A stretch of DNA of 64,000 nucleotides from an uncultured Lachnospiraceae bacterium (GTDB lineage: Bacteria > Bacillota > Clostridia > Lachnospirales > Lachnospiraceae): NCBI GenBank assembly GCA_902781655.1, contig CACZJZ010000012.1, forward strand, positions 1 to 64,000. The letters are read 5' to 3'. Position numbers and translations under genes: made by a program. This document shows positions 54,646 to 64,000 of the stretch, one piece after another; within the stretch, counting starts at the first letter, position 1; every line of letters begins with the position of its first letter. Under the pieces are notes generated by a model. The model searched no databases and had not been told where the DNA came from. It saw only the letters and a program-made list of their open reading frames with translations.

Positions 54646-54674
54646 TTGCAAATTGAGGAGTCGGGTGATACGAT
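54646..54674 (+). promoter_or_regulatory. Promoter of the pheB-like gene
   Basis: TTGCAA (54646-54651), 17 bases, TACGAT (54669-54674) preceded by GTGA. It lies in the gap after yfhO. Confidence 0.55.
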
Positions 54675-54740
54675 TTCCACCATGAGCGCACAAATGTCCG
54701 TGCAATATAGACAATTACGACAATTGTGCCGGGAGGCTGT

Positions 54741-55184
54741 ATGGCTAAAGAGACAGGGTACTATCTGATCCGGAAGAATGCCGTTCCGGAGGTCCTGCAG
54801 AAGGTCGTGGAGGTGAACAAGATGCTGGCCTCCGGGAAGGCCAGGACCGTGAATGAGGCGGCCGCGGCAGTGGGCATCAGCCGCAGCACGTATTATAAGT
54901 ACGCCAATGACGTGGAGGAATTTCATGACAGCGCCGCCGGTACGACACTGACGCTGTATGCGGAGATCAATGACGAGACCGGATTGCTGGCGGAGGTTCT
55001 GCGGATCATCGCGGAGAGTCGTGCCAATATTCTGACCATTCATCAGAGTATTCCGCTCAATGGCGTCGCTGCGCTCTCCATCAGCATTCAGATTCTGGAG
55101 AACACAGACAATATCAATCTTATGATCGAGCGGCTTGAAAACCTCAGCGGTGTGCGGAAGGTCCGCGTGACCGGAAGAGAGTGA
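54741..55184 (+). CDS. PheB-like ACT domain protein (UPF0735)
   Basis: The 147-residue protein has a short helix-turn-helix-like part (TVNEAAAAVGISRSTYYKYANDV, about 35-57) and a C-terminal ACT domain (TLTLYAEINDETGLLAEVLRIIAESRANILTI) that binds amino acids. Relatives such as B. subtilis PheB lie next to homoserine dehydrogenase or phenylalanine genes. Here homoserine dehydrogenase follows 130 bases later. GGGAGGC precedes ATG 54741. It probably senses an amino acid of the aspartate family (inference). Confidence 0.85.
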   Translation: MAKETGYYLIRKNAVPEVLQKVVEVNKMLASGKARTVNEAAAAVGISRSTYYKYANDVEEFHDSAAGTTLTLYAEINDETGLLAEVLRIIAESRANILTIHQSIPLNGVAALSISIQILENTDNINLMIERLENLSGVRKVRVTGRE

Positions 55185-55314
55185 GCGCGGGTCACGCGAT
55201 GATGGAGTCCGGGCGGACGAGTGACGCCAGGCATGGCGCAGAGACCTGCTGCCGGAGTGGCTTACACGATGGCAGGGTCCGGATGGATGACAGACGGAAG
55301 GGAGAAGGATACCA

Positions 55315-56586
55315 ATGATCAAGGCAGCAATTCTTGGGTATGGGACGGTTGGCAGCGGCGTCGCGGCGCTGATTGATCAGAACAGCGCGGAGATCCGCCG
55401 CAGCGTTCCGGAAGGCATCGAGGTGAAGTACATTCTGGATCTGCGGGACTTTCCGGACAGTCCTTACCGGGACCGGATGGTGAAGGATGTGAATGTGATC
55501 CTGGAGGATCCGGAGATCAAAATCATATGTGAGACGATGGGCGGCAAGGGCGCGGCATATCAGTTCAGCAAGGCGGCACTGGAGAAGGGTATCAGCGTCT
55601 GCACTTCTAATAAGGAGCTGGTGGCCGCTTTCGGACCGGAGCTGATGGCGACAGCCGCTGCGCATCACTGCAGCTACCTCTTCGAGGCAAGTGTGGGCGG
55701 CGGCATTCCGCTGCTCCGCACGCTGAATACAGGTCTGTCGCAGGAAAACATCACGCGTGTCGCCGGCATTCTGAATGGGACGACCAACTACATTCTGACG
55801 AAGATGAACCGGGATGGCGCGGATTTTGATACGGTACTCCGCAGAGCGCAGGAACTCGGGTACGCGGAGCGCAATCCGGAGGCGGATGTGGAGGGGCATG
55901 ACACGGCGCGAAAGATCGCGATCATCACCTCTCTCATCAGCGGCAGGACAGCCCGGTATGAGGATGTTCCCTGCGAGGGCATCACGAAAATTGACCGCAT
56001 GGATTTTGCCTGCGCGGCAGCGCTTCATGCGGAGGTGAAGCTGCTCGGTCTGTGTGAGAAGGATGGAGACGGACGATATGCGGTGATTACCGCGCCGTTC
56101 CTGGTGCCGGAGGAGAGTCTGCTTGCGCCGGTGCAGGATGTGTTCAACGGCGTGCTGATCCATGGAACAATGGTGGACGATGTGGTGCTGATCGGCCGCG
56201 GAGCGGGCAGGGATGCGACCGCGAGCGCGGTGGTGAGCGATGTGATCGATGCGGCGCGCCATCCCGGCGAGACGGTTCCCTGCCCGTGGAAGGGTGGCGA
56301 TCCGATGCCGCTCGTCCCGGTTGCGGAACAGAAGAGGCGGTTTCTCGTCCGCGTGCCGGCAGCAGAGGCCGGACTTGCGGCGCAGCTGTTCGGCGCGGTG
56401 CGGCCTGTGGCGGCAGAGTCCGGCGCGGCGCGGCCGGCTTTCGGTGAGAACGGCAAGAGCCAGCCGGAGCAGAAGGAGGAATACGCCTTTGTGACGCCGG
56501 TGCTGTCTGAAGGAGAGTTCGCGAAGAAGGCGGGGGAGTTCTCGTCTGTGCACCGGATTCGTCTGCTGGATCCCGATATGGTTTAA
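55315..56586 (+). CDS. hom: Homoserine dehydrogenase
   Basis: The 423-residue enzyme reduces aspartate semialdehyde to homoserine, leading to threonine and methionine. The Rossmann motif is AAILGYGTVGSGV. TSNKELVAAFG, EASVGGGIPLLRTL (catalytic region with conserved Lys/Glu nearby), GILNGTTNYILTKM and YAERNPEADVEGHDTARKIAI are family blocks. The C-terminal region after about residue 350 is shorter than and unlike a standard ACT domain, and contains a polar insertion (RPAFGENGKSQPEQKEE). The aspartokinase starts 33 bases later, forming an aspartate-pathway operon. Confidence 0.93.
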   Translation: MIKAAILGYGTVGSGVAALIDQNSAEIRRSVPEGIEVKYILDLRDFPDSPYRDRMVKDVNVILEDPEIKIICETMGGKGAAYQFSKAALEKGISVCTSNKELVAAFGPELMATAAAHHCSYLFEASVGGGIPLLRTLNTGLSQENITRVAGILNGTTNYILTKMNRDGADFDTVLRRAQELGYAERNPEADVEGHDTARKIAIITSLISGRTARYEDVPCEGITKIDRMDFACAAALHAEVKLLGLCEKDGDGRYAVITAPFLVPEESLLAPVQDVFNGVLIHGTMVDDVVLIGRGAGRDATASAVVSDVIDAARHPGETVPCPWKGGDPMPLVPVAEQKRRFLVRVPAAEAGLAAQLFGAVRPVAAESGAARPAFGENGKSQPEQKEEYAFVTPVLSEGEFAKKAGEFSSVHRIRLLDPDMV

Positions 56587-56619
56587 GAGAAGACGCGGAA
56601 GTACAACAGGAGAGATGGA

Positions 56620-57951
56620 ATGAGAAAAGTAGTCAAGTTCGGCGGCAGTTCTCTCGCCGATTCGCATCAGTTTGAAAAGGTCGGCAATATCATCCGCGCG
56701 GACGCGTCGAGAGTTTATGTCGTGCCCTCGGCACCGGGCAAGCGGTTTTCCGGGGACCGGAAGGTCACGGACCTGCTCTACGACGCGTACCGCGCCGCTT
56801 CAGAGGATGCGGACAGCGGGGCGGTGGATGCCGTGCTCGGCAAAATCCGTGCGCGCTACGCGGAGATCATCGAAGGACTGGGACTGGGAGAATTTTTCCT
56901 CGGAGCGGATTTTGACGAGATCCGGAAGAATCTTCTGGAGGCGCCGGAGAGGGATTATGTGGCGTCGCGCGGGGAATATCTGAACGGCAGGATCATGGCG
57001 CGCTACCTTGGGTATGAATTTCTGGACGCGAAGGAGGTCATTTTCTTCGATGCGGACGGGCGGCTCGATGCGGAGAAGACGAATGAAGTGCTGCGCGGAC
57101 GGCTCGAGTCTATGCCGAACGCGGTGATTCCAGGCTTCTACGGCTGCGGCGCGGATGGAAGGGTGAAAACATTTTCACGCGGCGGATCTGACATTACAGG
57201 ATCCATCGTGGCGCGCGCATCGGGCGCCGATGTCTATGAGAACTGGACGGATGTGTCGGGATTCATGGTCGCGGACCCGCGGATCGTCGCGAATCCGCAG
57301 TCCATCGATACCATCACCTACCGGGAGCTGCGAGAGCTCTCCTATATGGGAGCATCCGTGCTGCATGAGGACGCGATCTTTCCGGTGCGTCACGCCGGCA
57401 TTCCGATCAACATCCGCAACACCAACGAGCCGGACGCGGCGGGCACCTGGATTGTGGAGAGCACGGCGCGTCAGCCAAAATACACGATCACCGGCATCGC
57501 CGGAAAGAAGGATTTCTGCTCCGTGCTCATCAGCAAGGCGCTGATGAACTCGGAGATCGGATTTTACCGCAGAGTGTCGCAGGCGTTCGAGGATCACGGC
57601 GTCTCCGTCGAGCACATGCCCTCGGGTATCGATACGATGACGGTTGTCGTGCATGAGTCGGAGTTTCTCAACAAGGAACAGCAGGTGGTCTCCGAGATTC
57701 ACCGGCAGTGCAGCCCGGACAGCATTGAGATCGACTCCGGACTCGCGCTCATCGCGGTCGTCGGACGCGGCATGAAGAGCACGCGCGGCACGGCGGGACG
57801 CATCTTCTCCGCGCTCGCGCACGCGCATGTCAACGTCCGCATGATTGATCAGGGCTCGAGCGAACTCAATATCATCATTGCCGTGGATAATCAGGATTTT
57901 GAGACGGCAATCCGCGCGATTTATGATATATTTGTCACAACGCAGTTGTGA
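56620..57951 (+). CDS. lysC: Aspartokinase
   Basis: The 443-residue kinase phosphorylates aspartate, the first step to lysine, threonine and methionine. KFGGSSLAD starts the amino-acid kinase fold. KTFSRGGSDITGS binds aspartate and nucleotide. The two ACT domains are visible at about 300-440: FCSVLISKALMNSEIGFYRRV and LALIAVVGRGMKSTRGTAGRIF with NVRMIDQGSSELNIII. It is probably feedback-inhibited by lysine or threonine as in relatives. It follows hom by 33 bases and precedes a small membrane protein gene by 42. Confidence 0.94.
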   Translation: MRKVVKFGGSSLADSHQFEKVGNIIRADASRVYVVPSAPGKRFSGDRKVTDLLYDAYRAASEDADSGAVDAVLGKIRARYAEIIEGLGLGEFFLGADFDEIRKNLLEAPERDYVASRGEYLNGRIMARYLGYEFLDAKEVIFFDADGRLDAEKTNEVLRGRLESMPNAVIPGFYGCGADGRVKTFSRGGSDITGSIVARASGADVYENWTDVSGFMVADPRIVANPQSIDTITYRELRELSYMGASVLHEDAIFPVRHAGIPINIRNTNEPDAAGTWIVESTARQPKYTITGIAGKKDFCSVLISKALMNSEIGFYRRVSQAFEDHGVSVEHMPSGIDTMTVVVHESEFLNKEQQVVSEIHRQCSPDSIEIDSGLALIAVVGRGMKSTRGTAGRIFSALAHAHVNVRMIDQGSSELNIIIAVDNQDFETAIRAIYDIFVTTQL

Positions 57952-57993
57952 CAGAAGGAGTCGCAGGATTCTCAGCGCGGGAGGAAACAGGGC

Positions 57994-58821
57994 ATGACGC
58001 TGAAGGAAGATTTTGAAAATCAGAAAAAGATGCTCGAGGGAAAGAGCGGGAAGGAGAAGCTGGTCTGGTTCTGGGGATACTATAAGATACCGGTGATTAT
58101 TTTTGCCGGCATGATCGTCCTGCTTGTGATGCTGATCCGCACCTGGGTGACCAATAAGCCGCAGGCGGCGGGGCTTGTCCTGCTCAATGCGGAGAGTGAG
58201 CAGGCCTATCAGGACCCGTCGGAGTGGCTCGAGCAGCCGCTGGCGGATTATATGGGAGTCAATCTCAAGACCAGCTCGCTGATGCTGAGCACGGGCGGAC
58301 ATATCACGCCCGGCGGCTCGACGGACCAGTACGAGATCGCCGAGGCACAGAAGGTCATGGTCTATGTGGCCGCGCAGCAGGTCGATGTGCTGTGCGCGGA
58401 CGCCTGGAATTATGAGAGCTATGCCATCGCGGATATGTACATGGACCTCCGGGATGTTCTGAACGAGAAGCAGATTGCAAAATACGAGCCGTATTTTTAT
58501 TATGTAGACCGCGCGGTCATCGAGGAAAGGCAGAATTATACGGCGGATGGGACGCAGGATACGCCGTTCGTCTCCGGCACGATCGCAGACATCTCGGGCC
58601 AGACAAAGGCGGCTGCGGCAGAACAGAGGGGTACCTGGAAAAGGCCGGACCCGAAGAGTATGAAGGATCCGGTTCCGGTCGGAATCATTATGACAGACAG
58701 TCCGTACCTCACAAAATCGGGGCTTTACCAGAACGCGGTGCCGATCGTGGGTGTGATCGGTAATTCGAAGCACCTTCCGGAAGCCCGCTATATGGTCGAC
58801 TTCCTGTGGGAACATGAATAG
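57994..58821 (+). CDS. Single-pass membrane protein of unknown function
   Basis: The 275-residue protein has a basic N-terminus (DFENQKKMLEGKSGKEKLVWFWGYYK), one membrane helix (IPVIIFAGMIVLLVMLIRTW, about 32-53) and an outside domain with alpha/beta character (VDVLCADAWNYESYAIADMYMDLRDVL). GGAGGAAACAGGGC precedes ATG. The length, single helix near the start and position after aspartokinase are seen; I do not recognise the family. Tandem hairpins and a T-tract follow, so the aspartate operon probably ends here. Confidence 0.7.
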   Translation: MTLKEDFENQKKMLEGKSGKEKLVWFWGYYKIPVIIFAGMIVLLVMLIRTWVTNKPQAAGLVLLNAESEQAYQDPSEWLEQPLADYMGVNLKTSSLMLSTGGHITPGGSTDQYEIAEAQKVMVYVAAQQVDVLCADAWNYESYAIADMYMDLRDVLNEKQIAKYEPYFYYVDRAVIEERQNYTADGTQDTPFVSGTIADISGQTKAAAAEQRGTWKRPDPKSMKDPVPVGIIMTDSPYLTKSGLYQNAVPIVGVIGNSKHLPEARYMVDFLWEHE

Positions 58822-58823
58822 TA

Positions 58824-58886
58824 ACGGCGGCAGAACCGCCGTATCGGGTGGGGCAGATTTCATCTGTTCTGCCCGATTTTGTTTTT
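58824..58886 (+). terminator. Tandem hairpins and terminator after the aspartate operon
   Basis: A CGGCGG/CCGCCG hairpin (58824-58842) is followed by GGGCAGA (58851-58857) pairing with TCTGCCC (58868-58874) and GATTTTGTTTTT. Confidence 0.75.
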
Positions 58887-58927
58887 CTGAAAAGACTCAC
58901 AGCCTGCTTTTGTTTGCCTGGAAGGAC

Positions 58928-58956
58928 TTGCAATCAAAAAGTGAGTAGTTTACGAT
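58928..58956 (+). promoter_or_regulatory. Promoter for the DUF6106-guaB genes
   Basis: TTGCAA (58928-58933), 17 bases, TACGAT (58951-58956). The same -35 and -10 hexamers occur upstream of the pheB-like gene. Confidence 0.6.
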
Positions 58957-58970
58957 ACAGACAGTCTGTA
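58956..58970. promoter_or_regulatory. Palindromic candidate operator at the transcription start
   Basis: TACAGAC-A-GTCTGTA is a perfect 15-base palindrome that overlaps the -10 end and the predicted +1. It sits where a repressor would block initiation. The ends TACA and TGTA resemble CopY/BlaI-type sites, but the spacing differs. Confidence 0.5.
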
Positions 58971-59032
58971 CGGCATATGCGGAAATTGGCATTACGATTA
59001 TTAAATCATCAATTGACAGGAGAGCGGAAGGT

Positions 59033-59542
59033 ATGGATTCATCGGAACGCGGCGTAATTGAAAATGTGGTGCCCAGCCGGGCGGGGGCGGGAACGAAGGT
59101 ATTGTATGTGTTTCTCTGGATCGTGACGGCTCTTTTTCTGATGATGGGAATGGTCAGAGGGTTTATCCCACTTCTGATCGGCGTGGTACTTGTCTTTGTC
59201 ACATGGTGGATGAGCCGCATGACACAGATCGAGTATGAGTACTCCTATTTTGACAAGGAGCTGCATGTCGCCCGGATCATGAAGAAGGAGGCGAGAAAGG
59301 AACTCGGCACGTACAATCTCGACGATATGCAGATCGGCGGACCGGTGCGCTCCTATCATCTCGACAATTATCGGAATAAGGACAAGGATCTCAAGACGCT
59401 CGATTACAGTTCCAAGGTGGAAAAGCAGCCTGACCCGCGGTATGCGCTGTATTTTGCCGACAAGAGGATCCTGATCGAACCGGATGCGGAGCTGGCGCAG
59501 GCGCTGCACGAGAAATTTCCGAGGAAGTTTTATCTAGACTGA
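59033..59542 (+). CDS. Small membrane protein, DUF6106-like
   Basis: The 169-residue protein has two membrane helices (LYVFLWIVTALFLMMGMVRG and FIPLLIGVVLVFVTWWM, about 25-62) and a cytoplasmic domain (EYEYSYFDKELHVARIMKKEARK, RYALYFADKRILIEPDAELAQALHEKFPRKFYLD). The pattern resembles a family of short clostridial membrane proteins (DUF6106). GGAGAGCGGAAGGT precedes the ATG. guaB starts 43 bases downstream, so they may be one transcript. Function unknown. Confidence 0.7.
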   Translation: MDSSERGVIENVVPSRAGAGTKVLYVFLWIVTALFLMMGMVRGFIPLLIGVVLVFVTWWMSRMTQIEYEYSYFDKELHVARIMKKEARKELGTYNLDDMQIGGPVRSYHLDNYRNKDKDLKTLDYSSKVEKQPDPRYALYFADKRILIEPDAELAQALHEKFPRKFYLD

Positions 59543-59557
59543 GGCTGGACAGAATAA

Positions 59558-61045
<1,488 letters not shown>

Positions 61046-61106
61046 ACCCGGGTAACGCAAGGGAAGCGGTTCAGGGTATAAAAACAGATCCAACAATACG
61101 TAAGCG

Positions 61107-61159
61107 ATGCAGCACCTCATCCCGGATTCGCAGCGCGGATTCCAGGTGAGGTGCTGCAT
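61107..61159. repeat. Hairpin upstream of glnS
   Basis: ATGCAGCACCTCA (61107-61119) and TGAGGTGCTGCAT (61147-61159) pair perfectly over 13 bases around a 27-base GC-rich loop. No T-tract follows. Similar in sequence to 62925-62976. Confidence 0.7.
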
Positions 61160-61162
61160 AGT

Positions 61163-61168
61163 TACAAT
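61163..61168 (+). promoter_or_regulatory. -10-like element before glnS
   Basis: TACAAT lies 24 bases before the glnS ATG, right after the hairpin. The possible -35, TTCCAG, is weak. Confidence 0.3.
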
Positions 61169-61192
61169 ACAATACTAATAAGGATGAAGATT

Positions 61193-62923
61193 ATGTCAGA
61201 GGAGAAAAATTGCTGCGGGACCGACCGTGAAGATGGAGCTGCAGCGAAACAGGAAGAGAAGGAGAGCCGGAATTTCATTGAACATGAGATCGACAAGGAT
61301 CTCGCGGAGGGAGTCTATGACCATGTGCAGACCCGTTTTCCGCCGGAGCCGAACGGCTATCTCCACATCGGCCACGCCAAGTCGATTCTGTTGAACTATG
61401 GAATCGCGAAGGAATATGGCGGAAAGTTCAGTCTGCGGTTTGACGATACGAATCCGACGAAGGAGAAGAACGAGTTTGTCGACGCGATTCAGCGGGACGT
61501 GAAGTGGCTCGGCGCGGACTATGAGGACCGTCTCTTCTATGCCAGCGATTATTTTGACAAGATGTATGAGGTTGCGCTGATTCTCATCCGCCAGGGGAAG
61601 GCGTATGTCTCTGATCTGTCGGCGGACGAGATCCGGGAGTACCGCGGCACGCTGACGGAGCCGGGCAGAAATGATCCGAACCGGGACCGCTCCGTGGAGG
61701 AGAATCTGGACCTCTTTGAGCGCATGCGGGCCGGCGAATTTGCGGACGGGACAAAGACGCTCCGCGCGAAGATCGACATGGCGAGCTCGAACATCAACAT
61801 GCGCGATCCGATTCTGTACCGTGTGGCGCATCTGCATCACCAGCACACCGGAGATAAGTGGTGCATCTATCCGATGTACGACTTTGCCCATCCGCTGGAG
61901 GACGCCTTCGAGGGCGTGACGCATTCGCTGTGCACGCTGGAGTTTGAGGATCACCGCCCGCTGTATGAGTGGGTGGTGCGCGAGCCGGGGATCTTCAAAA
62001 ATCCGCCGCGCCAGATTGAGTTCGCGAAGATGTATCTGAAGAACGTCGTCACCGGCAAGCGGTATATCAAGAAGCTGGTTGAGGACGGCATTGTCGACGG
62101 GTGGGACGACCCGCGTCTTGTCTCGATCGCGGGACTGCGCAGACGCGGTTTCACACCTGCTTCGATCCGCCGGTTTGTGGAAATGTCCGGTATTTCGAAG
62201 GCAAATTCGGTTTCGGACTATGCGATGCTGGAGTATTGCATCCGCGAGGATCTGAAGCCGGCCTGCCGCCGGATGATGGCGGTGCTCGATCCGGTGAAGC
62301 TGGTGATTGATAATTATCCGGAGGACAGGTCGGAGCTTCTGCCGGTGGAAAACAACAAGGAAAACCCGGAGCTTGGAAGCCGCGAGGTGCCGTTTGGGCG
62401 GGAACTGTGGATCGAGCGTGAGGACTTCATGGAGAACCCGCCGAAAAAATATTTCCGGCTGTTCCCGGGCAATGAAGTGCGGCTCATGAACGCGTATTTT
62501 GTCCGGTGCACCGGCTGCGAAAAGGACGCGGACGGAAGGGTGACGGTCATTCACGCCACCTATGATCCGGCGACCCGCGGCGGAGACAGTCCGAACGGGC
62601 GCAAGGTCAAGGGGACCATTCACTGGGTGGATGCGGCCACAGCGGTTCCGGTTACGGTGAGACTGTATGAGAATCTGATCGACGAGACGAAGGGGGTCTA
62701 TAACGAGGACGGCTCGCTCAATCTCAATCCACATTCCCTTACGGTCTGCCATGCCTTTGCGGAACCGGCACTGCGCGAGGCGAAGCCGTATGACCGCTTC
62801 CAGTTTGTCCGCAGCGGCTTCTTCTGCGTGGATCCCAAGGATTCTAAGGAAGGGGCGCCGGTATTCAACCGCATCGTGACGCTCAAGAGTTCCTTTGTAT
62901 TGCCGGCGAAATCTGGTCAGTAA
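61193..62923 (+). CDS. glnS: Glutaminyl-tRNA synthetase
   Basis: The 576-residue class I synthetase attaches glutamine to tRNA(Gln). HIGH motif: [39 protein letters not shown] and the KMSKS-like region ([19 protein letters not shown]) are in the catalytic domain. The anticodon-binding beta-barrels follow from about residue 330. AAGGA lies eight bases before ATG 61193; two earlier in-frame starts overlap or abut the -10-like element and the hairpin. Many clostridia use the GatCAB route; a real GlnRS suggests acquisition or retention of direct charging. Hairpins flank the gene. Confidence 0.93.
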   Translation: MSEEKNCCGTDREDGAAAKQEEKESRNFIEHEIDKDLAEGVYDHVQTRFPPEPNGYLHIGHAKSILLNYGIAKEYGGKFSLRFDDTNPTKEKNEFVDAIQRDVKWLGADYEDRLFYASDYFDKMYEVALILIRQGKAYVSDLSADEIREYRGTLTEPGRNDPNRDRSVEENLDLFERMRAGEFADGTKTLRAKIDMASSNINMRDPILYRVAHLHHQHTGDKWCIYPMYDFAHPLEDAFEGVTHSLCTLEFEDHRPLYEWVVREPGIFKNPPRQIEFAKMYLKNVVTGKRYIKKLVEDGIVDGWDDPRLVSIAGLRRRGFTPASIRRFVEMSGISKANSVSDYAMLEYCIREDLKPACRRMMAVLDPVKLVIDNYPEDRSELLPVENNKENPELGSREVPFGRELWIEREDFMENPPKKYFRLFPGNEVRLMNAYFVRCTGCEKDADGRVTVIHATYDPATRGGDSPNGRKVKGTIHWVDAATAVPVTVRLYENLIDETKGVYNEDGSLNLNPHSLTVCHAFAEPALREAKPYDRFQFVRSGFFCVDPKDSKEGAPVFNRIVTLKSSFVLPAKSGQ

Positions 62924-62924
62924 T

Positions 62925-62976
62925 GGTCAGTTATGAAGCATCTCAGCAGTATCGCGGAGATGCTTCATGACTGACC
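62925..62976. repeat. Hairpin downstream of glnS
   Basis: A 20-base left arm (62925-62944, contains ATGAAGCATCTC) pairs with the right arm (62957-62976, contains GAGATGCTTCAT), with one G-T wobble, around a 12-base loop. No T-tract follows. Confidence 0.75.
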
Positions 62977-63046
62977 GCGGGGTGCCGGAAGGCTGTCCTG
63001 TCACTGACAGTCAGAGGCCTTCATGGAAATGTAAACAGGTAACAAA

Positions 63047-64000
63047 ATGAAGGAGCTGGGTATCACACTGACCTCCGGCGGCGGAGATCATCTATACGAA
63101 CAGATTTATCGATATATCCGGGATGAGATACGCGCCGGGCACCTGCGGACGGGGGAGAAGCTCCCCTCGACGAGGGCGCTCGCCGCGTATCTTTCTATTT
63201 CCCGGAGCACAGCAGAGACGGCCTATGATCAGCTGCTTTCGGAGGGGTATCTCGTCTCACGGAAGAACAGCGGCTTTTATGTCGCGGCCATGGAATATCT
63301 GGAAGGGGAGAAATCGGGCGCACCCTGTCAGATGAAAGCGGAACGCGCGGACGGAAAGCATGCGACGGTGCGGTGTCAGACGGAGCCGGAACACAGAGTT
63401 AGAGAGGATGCGGTCAGTCCGCGGCAGGCGGAGGAAAATCCGGTCTGCATTGATTTTTCTCCCCGCCGGATTGATATGACGCAATTTCCCTATGCGACCT
63501 GGAAACGGATCACAAGGGACAATCTGGTGGATGCCAATTCGGAGATGTTTGCACTGGGAGAGCCGGAGGGCGACCGCTCCTTCCGGGAGACGATCGCGCA
63601 TTATCTCTATACCTCGCGCGGCGTGCTCTGCGATCCGGACAATCTGGTGATCGGCGCTGGAAATGACTATCTGCTTATGCTGCTATGCCGGCTGCTCAGG
63701 CTGGATCCGGATGGAGTGCACACGCCAGGGCACCGGGATTTTCCGGACGATACGAGGACAGCGGAGAAGCATGATATTCACACCTGCGGGCAGCCGGTCA
63801 TCGGGATGGAATATGTCACCTATCTGCGCGCGGCCCGTCTGTTTCAGGCCTTTGGCTGGACCGTGGCGCCGGTCCGGATGGATGCGGAAGGCATGCGCAC
63901 GGATTCTCTCCGGGAACAGCAATGCAGTCTCGCTTATGTCATGCCGTCTCATCAGTATCCGTCGGGTATCACGATGCCGATCGCAAGGCGGCTTCAGCTT
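63047..64000 (+). CDS. MocR/PdxR-type regulator, cut by the right edge
   Basis: Only the first 318 codons are visible; the frame stays open to the end of the window. Residues 10-75 are a GntR-type winged helix (LYEQIYRYIRDEIRAGHL, GEKLPSTRALAAYLSISRSTAETAYDQLLSEGYL). From about 140 an aminotransferase-like domain begins (IDFSPRRIDMTQFPYATWKRI, GEPEGDRSFRETIAHYL, VIGAGNDYLLMLLCRLL), typical of MocR regulators that use PLP. An unusual 25-residue stretch (HTPGHRDFPDDTRTAEKHD) lies before FGWTVAPVRMD. AGGTAA precedes ATG 63047. The target gene is not in view. Confidence 0.85.
   Translation, partial: MKELGITLTSGGGDHLYEQIYRYIRDEIRAGHLRTGEKLPSTRALAAYLSISRSTAETAYDQLLSEGYLVSRKNSGFYVAAMEYLEGEKSGAPCQMKAERADGKHATVRCQTEPEHRVREDAVSPRQAEENPVCIDFSPRRIDMTQFPYATWKRITRDNLVDANSEMFALGEPEGDRSFRETIAHYLYTSRGVLCDPDNLVIGAGNDYLLMLLCRLLRLDPDGVHTPGHRDFPDDTRTAEKHDIHTCGQPVIGMEYVTYLRAARLFQAFGWTVAPVRMDAEGMRTDSLREQQCSLAYVMPSHQYPSGITMPIARRLQL

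Overview
The window reads as chromosomal DNA of a fairly G+C-rich Bacillota (Clostridia) species, most likely a Lachnospiraceae-type gut anaerobe. This is inferred from gene content and not proven. The evidence is strong AGGAGG-type ribosome sites, an LPxTG-like surface protein with VLGV motifs near its end, a domain-permuted GH3 beta-glucosidase, a YerC/TrpR-like repressor, a YfhO membrane protein, QueH and a DUF6106-type protein. Most genes are on the + strand. I see no rRNA or tRNA gene, CRISPR array, intact insertion sequence or phage.

Layout. 1-4.5 kb: the end of an unknown ORF, a large wall-type surface protein and a small flavodoxin. 4.5-11.1 kb: YbaK deacylase, D-serine dehydratase, a permuted GH3 glucosidase and an RsiV/DUF3298-like lipoprotein. 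11.2-18.5 kb: an orphan HypB, then a surface-glycan block (UDP-HexNAc 4-epimerase, formyltransferase-like protein, DUF2334 deacetylase, three GT4 glycosyltransferases). 18.5-24 kb: Nudix hydrolase, a cysteine-less rhodanese on the other strand, a CBS/DRTGG-containing pyrophosphatase, 4-alpha-glucanotransferase and a diverged GH88-like protein. 24-30 kb: MoxR ATPase, DUF58 protein, membrane protein, a second-type RsmH methyltransferase, a small unknown protein and a Maf protein with an unusual tail. 30-36 kb: a secreted beta-propeller protein, an AraC regulator divergent from a mannonate dehydratase/fructuronate reductase pair (hexuronate use), and a VanZ-like protein.

36-63 kb is mostly core metabolism: purL behind a structured leader, carA-carB, queH, argS, a corrinoid adenosyltransferase, dapA-dapB, a eukaryotic-type hisA, a cold-shock gene, yerC-yfhO, pheB-like ACT protein, homoserine dehydrogenase, aspartokinase, two membrane proteins, guaB and glnS. 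An incomplete MocR/PdxR-type regulator runs off the right edge. Together they cover purine and pyrimidine entry steps, the aspartate family of amino acids, lysine precursor synthesis and tRNA charging.

The most interesting signals are not in coding sequence. They are: (i) a purL leader with an intrinsic terminator and a competing 7-bp anti-terminator pairing; (ii) two ~70-bp palindromes 40 kb apart that share a core, carry compensating base changes and each sit just before a promoter; (iii) two related covarying hairpins flanking glnS; (iv) a recurring short GC-rich hairpin plus GGGG(T)ATAA string, in most cases just ahead of a start codon, between 13.9 and 27.7 kb. In coding sequence, the Maf protein with an Rpn/PD-(D/E)XK-transposase-like tail is the oddest.
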